Assembly (NCBI GenBank): GCA_003521625.1
Contig: DPHV01000044.1
Span: 1-10,979 of the forward strand
Source of the DNA: Ruminococcus sp.
Lineage (GTDB): Bacteria; Bacillota; Clostridia; Oscillospirales; Acutalibacteraceae
DNA length: 10,979 bases
Reading direction: 5' to 3'
Shown here: positions 6,029-10,979 of the stretch, in pieces
Position numbering within the stretch: position 1 is the first letter of the stretch
How the letters are laid out: every line of letters begins with the position of its first letter
Position numbers and translations under genes: made by a program
Notes under the pieces: model-generated
Told to the model about the DNA's origin: nothing
Seen by the model: the letters and a program-made list of their open reading frames with translations, nothing else
Databases searched by the model: none

Positions 6029-6813
6029 TTAATTTTACTGCCTTTAAGCTCGTCAAGCATTGCCTTTTTGTCCTTGCTCCTCATCAACGTTTCGCCGATT
6101 AAAACGCCGTTTACGCCTGCGTTTTCAAGCTCGGCAACGTCAGCTCTTGTCTTGATTCCGCTTTCAGCAACAAATATAATATCGCTCGGCACAAGATTTC
6201 TTAATCGGATTGAGTTTGTAATGTCAACCGTAAAATCACGCAAATTGCGGTTGTTTACGCCGATTATCCTTGCGCCTGCGCTGACTGCCGACTTTACTTC
6301 TTCCTCTGTGTGCGCTTCAACGAGCGCCGAAAGTCCGAGCGTGTCGCAAAGCTTTATCCACTCTCTGATTGTTTCTGTGTCGAGCAGTGAGCATATTAAA
6401 AGCACCGCCGACGCACCGATAAGCTTTGCTTCGTAAATCTGATATTCGCAGACTGTGAAGTCCTTGCGGAGCAGAGGGATTGAAACATTTTTTGAAATTT
6501 CTTCAAGATATGCGTTTTCGCCCTTGAACCACTGAGGCTCGGTCAGAACCGAAATTGCCGATGCTCCCGACTTTTCGTAGTCCTTTGCAATCTCAACATA
6601 CGGAAAGTCCTCTGCAATAATTCCCTTTGAGGGGGAGGCTTTTTTAACCTCGCAGATAAACGACATTCCGTCCTTTTTGAGTGCCTGCTCAAACGGAAAT
6701 TTTGTGTCGCAGTTCAGCGAAAGAGCCTGCTTTCTGACTTTTTCAAGCGGAATTTGCGCCTGTATATCATTATACCTTTTTACGTTAGCATGTGCAATAG
6801 TTTCGAGTATCAT
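6022..6813 (-). CDS. trpC: Indole-3-glycerol phosphate synthase
   Basis: Converts CdRP (carboxyphenylamino-deoxyribulose phosphate) to indole-3-glycerol phosphate, the step after phosphoribosylanthranilate isomerisation. It is a TIM barrel of 263 residues, so a monofunctional TrpC and not the enteric TrpC-TrpF fusion of about 450 residues. E55 and K57 in CEVKKASPSKG (54-64) and K117 in LRKDF (115-119) are the expected catalytic residues. VNNRNL and AESG lie in the later phosphate and substrate loops. ATG at 6813 follows a modest AGG-type ribosome binding site, 27 bp after the trpD stop. The TAG stop lies within a dispersed palindromic repeat, so the last one or two residues may derive from the insertion. 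The conserved core is complete. Confidence 0.96.
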   Translation of the reverse strand: MILETIAHANVKRYNDIQAQIPLEKVRKQALSLNCDTKFPFEQALKKDGMSFICEVKKASPSKGIIAEDFPYVEIAKDYEKSGASAISVLTEPQWFKGENAYLEEISKNVSIPLLRKDFTVCEYQIYEAKLIGASAVLLICSLLDTETIREWIKLCDTLGLSALVEAHTEEEVKSAVSAGARIIGVNNRNLRDFTVDITNSIRLRNLVPSDIIFVAESGIKTRADVAELENAGVNGVLIGETLMRSKDKKAMLDELKGSKIKS

Positions 6814-6840
6814 AGTTTATTTACCTGCAATCAAAATATG

Positions 6841-7854
6841 TTAAACGTTGTTTGTTGCTTTTGCAAACTCTGTCATCTTGTCGTATGCCTTGCCGCTGTC
6901 GATGATTTCTTCTGCAAGCCTTACGCCGTCTGCGATTGACTCTGCTTTGCCGCCTGCGTACAGTCCGAGTGCCGAATTGAGCACTGTAATATCACGCTTT
7001 GCGCCCTTAAGCTTGCCGCTTAAAATCTGCTTTGTGATTTCAGCATTCTCTGCGCCGTCACCGCCGACAAGCTCCTGCATCTCGTATCTGCCGAGTCCGA
7101 ACTGCTCGGGAGTGATTTCATAGGTTATAAACTCACCGTTGTTGATTTCGCAGACCTTTGTTGCGCCTGTTACGGTCACCTCGTCCATACCGTCGCTTCC
7201 GTGGAAAACAAAGCCCCTCTTAACGCCGAGGTTTGAAAATACCTTTGCAATCGGCTCAACAAGCGAGTCCGAATACACGCCTGTGACCTGAAGGCTTGCG
7301 CTTGCTGGATTTGTGAGAGGTCCGAGGACGTTGAAGATGTTTCTGATTCCGATTTCACGTCTGACGGGGCCTACAAAACGCATTGATGCGTGGTAGCCCT
7401 GTGCAAACATAAAGCAGAGGTTTGTTTCCTTTAATACCTTTTCGTTCTGTTCGGGAGTGATTGTGATGTTTACGCCGAGCTGTTCAAGGCAGTCTGCCGA
7501 GCCGCTCTTGCTTGACATTGAACGATTGCCGTGCTTTGCAACGGGGATTCCGGCAGCAGCAATTATGAATGAAGCTGTTGTTGAAACGTTGAATGTGCCG
7601 GTACCGTCGCCGCCTGTACCGACAATGTCCATAACGTCGGTTTCGTGCTTTACGTGGAGAGCCTTGCTCCTCATTACTTCTGCGCAGGCTGTGATTTCGT
7701 CAATCGTTTCGCCCTTCATTCGAAGTGCCGTGAGGAATGACGCCATTTGTGCCTGTGTAGCCGTACCCGTCATCATTTCTTCCATAACCTGTTTTGACTC
7801 GTCATATGTCAGGTCACTGCCCGATACTACCTTTAAAATTGCCTCTTTAATCAT
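6841..7854 (-). CDS. trpD: Anthranilate phosphoribosyltransferase
   Basis: Transfers the phosphoribosyl group of PRPP to anthranilate. From the chosen ATG at 7854 it has 337 residues, normal for a stand-alone TrpD with no fused glutaminase. GTGGDGTGTFN (79-89) is the PRPP-binding glycine-rich loop and KHGNRSMSSKSGSAD (107-121) the second substrate/metal loop. A TTG six codons upstream (7872) is also open, but it would overlap trpG by 14 bp. The AAAGGG that would serve the ATG lies just downstream of that TTG, so the ATG is preferred. The gene begins 4 bp after the trpG stop, so translation is almost certainly coupled. The protein contains no tryptophan. Confidence 0.96.
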   Translation of the reverse strand: MIKEAILKVVSGSDLTYDESKQVMEEMMTGTATQAQMASFLTALRMKGETIDEITACAEVMRSKALHVKHETDVMDIVGTGGDGTGTFNVSTTASFIIAAAGIPVAKHGNRSMSSKSGSADCLEQLGVNITITPEQNEKVLKETNLCFMFAQGYHASMRFVGPVRREIGIRNIFNVLGPLTNPASASLQVTGVYSDSLVEPIAKVFSNLGVKRGFVFHGSDGMDEVTVTGATKVCEINNGEFITYEITPEQFGLGRYEMQELVGGDGAENAEITKQILSGKLKGAKRDITVLNSALGLYAGGKAESIADGVRLAEEIIDSGKAYDKMTEFAKATNNV

Positions 7855-7858
7855 ATCA

Positions 7859-8428
7859 TCAAACCCTTTCAAGAAAATTTCTAATCATCTGCATACCGTG
7901 TGAGGTGAGAATCGACTCGGGGTGAAATTGCAGTCCGTAGATTTCGTAATCTCTGTGCTTTACCCCCATAACCTCGCCTGTTTCGTCCTGTGCCGTAACC
8001 CTTAAATCTTCGGGGATTGAACTGCGGTTTGCAATCAGCGAATGGTATCTCGCTCCCTCAATCACGTTCGGCATATCTTCAAAAATTTTACAGTTGTTGT
8101 CAACAATGATGTTGCTCTTTTTGCCGTGCATTAGCTTTTTTGCGTGGGTGATTTCTGCGCCGAAAACCTCGCAAATCGCCTGATGTCCGAGGCAAACGCC
8201 GAGAATAGGTAATTTGCCCTTTAAGTTTTTTATAACTTCCTCGCACACGCCGGCGTTTTTCGGATAACCGGGGCCGGGTGAGAGGATAATGTGTGAGGGA
8301 TTCAGCTTTTCGATTTCTTCAACTGTGATTTCGTCGTTGCGAACAACCTTGATGTCGGGGTTTACGCTTCCGCAGAACTGCACAAGGTTGTAGGTAAAGC
8401 TGTCGTAGTTGTCAATAAAAAGTATCAT
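7859..8428 (-). CDS. trpG: Anthranilate synthase component II (glutamine amidotransferase)
   Basis: Class I glutaminase that supplies ammonia to TrpE for anthranilate synthesis. In 189 residues it shows PGPG (51-54), the nucleophile C79 in GVCLGHQ (77-83), and H169/E171 in FHPES, which complete the Cys-His-Glu triad. The N-terminus MILFIDNYDSFTYNL is characteristic of TrpG/PabA. The two cannot always be told apart by sequence, and in some Firmicutes one protein serves both tryptophan and folate synthesis. Its position between trpE and trpD makes the tryptophan role clear. The start overlaps the trpE stop (ATGA), which favours 1:1 synthesis of the two subunits. Confidence 0.96.
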   Translation of the reverse strand: MILFIDNYDSFTYNLVQFCGSVNPDIKVVRNDEITVEEIEKLNPSHIILSPGPGYPKNAGVCEEVIKNLKGKLPILGVCLGHQAICEVFGAEITHAKKLMHGKKSNIIVDNNCKIFEDMPNVIEGARYHSLIANRSSIPEDLRVTAQDETGEVMGVKHRDYEIYGLQFHPESILTSHGMQMIRNFLERV

Positions 8429-9885
8429 AGCTCGTAAACCTCCCCTGCGTTTTTGACTGCGTTCATAACGGCGAGCGCCTTGTTGTAGGTTTCATTATAT
8501 TCGTTTTCGGGAATGCTGTCGGCAACGATTCCGGCCCCTGCCTGAACGTAAACCTTGTTGTTTTTCTTGACAGCCATTCTAATTGCAATGCAGGTGTCGA
8601 GGTTGCCGTTGAAATCAATGTAGCCGACTGCACCGCCGTAAACTCCTCGTGGAGTTTTTTCAAGCTCCTCGATAATCTCGCACGCTCTTATCTTCGGCGC
8701 ACCTGAAAGAGTGCCGGCAGGGAGCAAGGCTTCAACTGCGCTGAGTGCGTCAAGACCGTCCTTGATTTCGCCCTCAACCTCACTGCAAATGTGCATAATC
8801 TTTGAAAAGCGGAGAATTTTCTGATATTCGGTGACCTTTACCGAGTTGAATTTTGAGATTTTGCCTATGTCGTTTCTGCCGAGGTCAACGAGCATATTGT
8901 GCTCAGCAAGCTCCTTTTCGTCACTGATAAGCTCGTTTTCAAGTGCGACGTCCTCCTGCTTTGTCCTGCCCCTCGGGCGTGAGCCTGCAATCGGGAAGGT
9001 TGTCAGCGTGCCGTTTTGGAGTTTAACAAGAGTTTCGGGAGATGCGGTTATAATCTCGTCGCCGTCAATCGACATATACACCATATAAGGCGAGGGATTT
9101 GTCGTGCGGAGAACCCGGTAGGCGTTAATCAGCGAGCCTTTGTAATCAGCCTCAAAACGCCTTGAAACCACGCACTGGAAGATGTCGCCGTCGTAGATAT
9201 ACTCCTTTGTTTTCTCCACCATTTTGCAGAATTCGTCTTTTGTGTAGGTGCTTGTAAATTCAACGTTTTCGTCGGTTTCAAGCCTTGGCAGAGGAGCGTT
9301 GTCTGTTATTATTGAAATGATTTTGTTTATATCGTCCTGCGCCTGCTTGTACTGACGTTTACAATCGTAGGTTTTCATATTTACAATGACCGTCAGCTTC
9401 TGGCTAAGGTGGTCATATGCGATGATTTTGTCAAAAAGCATTAAGTCAAAATCGTTTGTATCTCCCCTCTTGAGCTTTAGAACAGGCTCGGCACAGGCAA
9501 TCATAGCGTAGCCGTAGTAGCCGACAAGACCGCCCGTAAAGGGAGGAATGTCATCAAATTTCGGAGTTTTGTAGTTTGCAAGGTACTTTCTTACCTCGTC
9601 GTACGGCTTGTCGGTATTTACTGTTTTTTCGCCCTCTCCCGTAATGGTCAGCGTGCCGTTTTTGTAGGCAAGACGTGCCTTGGGGTTAAAGCCGATAAAG
9701 GAGTATCTTCCCCACTTTTCACCGCCCTCTATGCTTTCAAGCAGAAAATATTTGTCCGAGATGCCTGCGATTTTGCGAAGCAGGGTAATCGGAGTTACTA
9801 CGTCTGCGTAGATTTCCTTGTAAACGGGAATTACGCTGTAGCTGTCTTTGAGGTTTAAAACCTCATCATAAGACGGTTTAATCAT
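8425..9885 (-). CDS. trpE: Anthranilate synthase component I
   Basis: Makes anthranilate from chorismate with ammonia from TrpG, the committed and normally feedback-inhibited step. It has 486 residues from the chosen ATG at 9885. A GTG 19 codons upstream (9942) is open, but it lies inside a dispersed palindromic repeat and the extension is unlike TrpE N-termini. The ribosome binding site is not ideal: TAAGG sits very close to the ATG and AAAGG rather far. LLES (48-51) and NPSPYM are the elements that form the tryptophan feedback site in characterised TrpE. FPIAGSRPRGRT and GTLSGAPKIRA are chorismate-site motifs. It contains one tryptophan and is the first gene after the T-box leader. Confidence 0.96.
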   Translation of the reverse strand: MIKPSYDEVLNLKDSYSVIPVYKEIYADVVTPITLLRKIAGISDKYFLLESIEGGEKWGRYSFIGFNPKARLAYKNGTLTITGEGEKTVNTDKPYDEVRKYLANYKTPKFDDIPPFTGGLVGYYGYAMIACAEPVLKLKRGDTNDFDLMLFDKIIAYDHLSQKLTVIVNMKTYDCKRQYKQAQDDINKIISIITDNAPLPRLETDENVEFTSTYTKDEFCKMVEKTKEYIYDGDIFQCVVSRRFEADYKGSLINAYRVLRTTNPSPYMVYMSIDGDEIITASPETLVKLQNGTLTTFPIAGSRPRGRTKQEDVALENELISDEKELAEHNMLVDLGRNDIGKISKFNSVKVTEYQKILRFSKIMHICSEVEGEIKDGLDALSAVEALLPAGTLSGAPKIRACEIIEELEKTPRGVYGGAVGYIDFNGNLDTCIAIRMAVKKNNKVYVQAGAGIVADSIPENEYNETYNKALAVMNAVKNAGEVYEL

Positions 9886-9932
9886 AACCTTACACCAACC
9901 TTTCGGAAATAGTAATATAGTGTGGAGCTTTT

Positions 9933-9955
9933 TGGCGAACACAGTTCGCCGCTAC
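9933..9955 (-). repeat. CGTAG-type palindromic repeat, copy 3, in the trpE 5' untranslated region
   Basis: This copy shares 23 bp with copies at 1584-1609 and 6003-6028 (stem GGCGAAC / GTTCGCC, head GTAG). It sits between the T-box terminator and the trpE ribosome binding site, so it should be transcribed only when the leader is antiterminated. The flanking AGCTTT and AAAGCT sequences lengthen the possible RNA hairpin. It lacks a T-run on the coding strand. Confidence 0.85.
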
Positions 9956-9969
9956 AAAGCCGCACAAAT

Positions 9970-10005
9970 AAAAAAGACTTCTGTCCCACAAAGGGACAAA
10001 AGTCT
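9970..10005 (-). terminator. T-box-controlled intrinsic terminator before trpE
   Basis: On the minus strand AGACTTTTGTCCC pairs with GGGACAGAAGTCT (13 bp, one G-U pair) around a 5-nt loop, followed by a run of six T. The upstream arm of this stem also pairs with the T-box region (GCAGAAGU with ACUUUUGU, and GGG with CCC), giving the mutually exclusive antiterminator. Confidence 0.92.
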
Positions 10006-10241
10006 GAAATAACAACTTCTGCGGTACCACCCAAATTGACGATAATCGCCCACTTAAACAGCATACTGACATATGCCTCCTGCTGTAACGGTCAGGCTCC
10101 GTCGGAAACTACTTGCAAATGCTTTCGGTCCGCCCTCACAAGTCCATTCAGGTAAATCTCCGCTGTCGGCTCACACCACCCGCCGACTCTCTGAAAGTTT
10201 TGATAAATCCTACTATTCTTGTTCACAGGTTTATTTTTATT
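9970..10241 (-). promoter_or_regulatory. Tryptophan T-box riboswitch leader
   Basis: On the minus strand the conserved T-box GGGTGGTACCGC lies at 10021-10032, just before the terminator. Upstream, AGAGAG followed by GTCGGC...GCCGAC (10182-10187 with 10165-10170) around GGGTGGTGTGA looks like the distal part of Stem I. The specifier region reads GAA-TGG-ACT, placing the specifier codon UGG (Trp) at 10144-10146. Uncharged tRNA-Trp would pair its anticodon with UGG and its NCCA end with UGGU in the T-box bulge. This stabilises the antiterminator and allows transcription of trpE onward. Start at about 10241 is estimated from the promoter. This is the main visible control of the operon; no TRAP sites or leader peptide are needed to explain it. 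Confidence 0.95.
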
Positions 10242-10247
10242 GTCAAT

Positions 10248-10276
10248 ATTATAATCCTCAAAATTTGCTTTGTCAA
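10248..10276 (-). promoter_or_regulatory. trp operon promoter (perfect sigma-70/SigA consensus)
   Basis: TTGACA at 10271-10276, exactly 17 bp, then TATAAT at 10248-10253, read on the minus strand. Transcription would start at about 10241, just before the T-box Stem I. A fully consensus promoter fits a system regulated after initiation, by the T-box terminator. Confidence 0.9.
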
Positions 10277-10305
10277 TACTTTTTTCGACTTGCTTTTTAA
10301 ATTTT

Positions 10306-10776
10306 TCAGAAAATAATTCGAATTAAGAAATAATACGGTGCGGTGATTAGAGTAATAATAAGCGAAGAATACAGCATTTGTTTTCTCCGTAAATCTGTTT
10401 TAGACAAAATCTTGAAATAGCTGAACATAAATGTTAAAGCCATTGAAATAAGGATTTCAATTATAATAATATTCAGTGTTGCCGAGTCGTAAGGCAACGG
10501 CGTGCCTAAAAACAATTGCCAATAGTCGGGATGCCCACAGCTTATCTTCGGTTTAAATATAAGCAAGAGAGTACTTATTATATATGCGATGAAATCAGCC
10601 AGCAAGCTAAACAAAAAAGCACGTGTGAATGTTTTGGCAAAAATTTCTTTATCCGTTTTCTTATAAATAACCGAAACGGTTTTAACAGCGATAAGGTTTA
10701 AAAACAGCTTTATAATTGTTTCCGCCAGCATCACGAAGAAAAGTCCTATTACTATAGCAATCATAATATCGGTCAA
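10306..10776 (-). CDS. Small four-helix membrane protein, function unknown
   Basis: I do not recognise the family. The 156 residues are strongly hydrophobic with four likely membrane segments at about 5-27, 53-74, 101-122 and 137-155. Short positively charged stretches lie at 38-52 (KKTDKEIFAK) and 123-133 (KILSKTDLRRKQ), and the loop between helices 2 and 3 (75-100) contains one Cys and several prolines. No catalytic or transporter motif is visible and no cleavable signal peptide is apparent. The start is uncertain: TTG at 10776 has a stop just upstream in frame, while ATG at 10764 would remove four residues; neither has a strong Shine-Dalgarno. It has its own strong promoter at 10823-10851 and no terminator before the trp promoter, so its transcripts could run into the T-box leader. 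Confidence 0.7.
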   Translation of the reverse strand: MTDIMIAIVIGLFFVMLAETIIKLFLNLIAVKTVSVIYKKTDKEIFAKTFTRAFLFSLLADFIAYIISTLLLIFKPKISCGHPDYWQLFLGTPLPYDSATLNIIIIEILISMALTFMFSYFKILSKTDLRRKQMLYSSLIITLITAPYYFLIRIIF

Positions 10777-10793
10777 GATAAATCATCTGCTTT

Positions 10794-10831
10794 TGTTATA
10801 ATTATATTAATGTTATAATACAATTATAACA
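10794..10831. promoter_or_regulatory. Candidate operator: three copies of TGTTATAAT
   Basis: Direct copies at 10794-10802 and 10811-10819 are 17 bp apart. An inverted copy at 10823-10831 forms, with the second, a perfect 9-3-9 palindrome. The palindrome covers the -10 box of the minus-strand promoter, as a repressor site would. The alternative is AT-rich coincidence, since TATAAT is itself part of the repeat. Confidence 0.4.
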
Positions 10832-10851
10832 CATCTGTTTTGTTTTTTCAA
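10823..10851 (-). promoter_or_regulatory. Promoter of the membrane protein gene
   Basis: TTGAAA (10846-10851), a 17-bp spacer, then TATAAT (10823-10828) with the extended -10 TGT directly before it, on the minus strand. Transcription would start near 10816, giving a leader of about 40 nt before the TTG start. Confidence 0.75.
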
Positions 10852-10894
10852 GAGGTTTGCGTTATAAGAGTATTTTTTACATAAACGATAATTT

Positions 10895-10911
10895 AGCCGA
10901 GTGCCTCGGCT
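10895..10911. repeat. Short hairpin AGCCGAG-TGC-CTCGGCT
   Basis: A 7-bp perfect stem with a 3-nt loop in an otherwise featureless 120-bp stretch at the right edge. On the minus strand it is followed by AT-rich sequence without a clear T-run, so it is a weak terminator candidate for a gene beyond the window, or another palindromic repeat. Confidence 0.4.
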
Positions 10912-10979
10912 CGCAAATCGAGTGGAAAAGTCAGTTTGTTTGGAGAAAATTGCAGCCCGAATTTTAAATTGATATATAG

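Noticed and set aside
9886..9942. N-terminal extension of TrpE starting at GTG 9942
   Set aside because: The GTG lies inside the dispersed palindromic repeat and the extra 19 residues do not resemble TrpE. The ATG at 9885 gives a normal N-terminus.
10813..10979. Open frame entering from the right edge on the minus strand (about 54 codons, stop at 10813)
   Set aside because: No start codon is visible and it runs through the membrane-protein promoter and the TGTTATAAT palindrome. The length is compatible with chance, although a gene end reaching in from outside cannot be fully excluded.

Overview
The window looks like chromosomal DNA of an anaerobic low-to-mid-GC Firmicute, most likely a clostridium of the Ruminococcus / Oscillospiraceae type. 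The pointers are a tryptophan operon under T-box control (a Firmicutes hallmark), oxygen-sensitive [FeFe]-hydrogenase maturation genes, Gram-positive style ribosome binding sites, and intergenic regions full of small palindromic repeats. The lineage is inferred from these features and was not checked by a database search.

Layout. (1) Positions 34-2991, plus strand: hydG and hydF, two of the three maturases that build the H-cluster of [FeFe] hydrogenase. A 342-bp spacer between them carries inverted arrays of a 7-bp repeat and two small palindromes. hydE and the hydrogenase itself are not in the window. (2) A bidirectional hairpin terminator at 3009-3046 separates hydF from the convergent operon. 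(3) Positions 10276 down to 3052, minus strand: a tryptophan operon in the order promoter, T-box leader, trpE, trpG, trpD, trpC, repeat island, trpB, trpA, sirtuin. The promoter is a perfect TTGACA-17-TATAAT. The T-box has a UGG (Trp) specifier and a strong intrinsic terminator. Coupling is tight: trpE/trpG overlap by 4 bp, trpG/trpD lie 4 bp apart, trpB/trpA overlap by 8 bp and trpA/sirtuin by 3 bp. (4) Positions 10306-10776, minus strand: a small four-helix membrane protein of unknown function with its own strong promoter, whose -10 lies in a palindromic, operator-like array.

How the genes work together. TrpE and TrpG make anthranilate from chorismate and glutamine. TrpD adds the phosphoribosyl group, TrpC closes the indole ring, and TrpA/TrpB complete tryptophan. 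The isomerase TrpF, needed between TrpD and TrpC and commonly encoded between trpC and trpB, is absent. That slot is instead a 303-bp non-coding island with a MITE-like element (32-bp terminal inverted repeats matching at 28 of 32 positions) and two further palindromes. One of these supplies the trpC stop codon. The last operon gene is an NAD-dependent protein deacylase (sirtuin), an unusual partner for trpA.

The protein-coding content is mostly well-known families. I see no clear sign of a wholly new multi-gene system. The less ordinary material is the interspersed palindromic repeat family, the missing trpF, the sirtuin linkage and the operator-like array upstream of the membrane protein.
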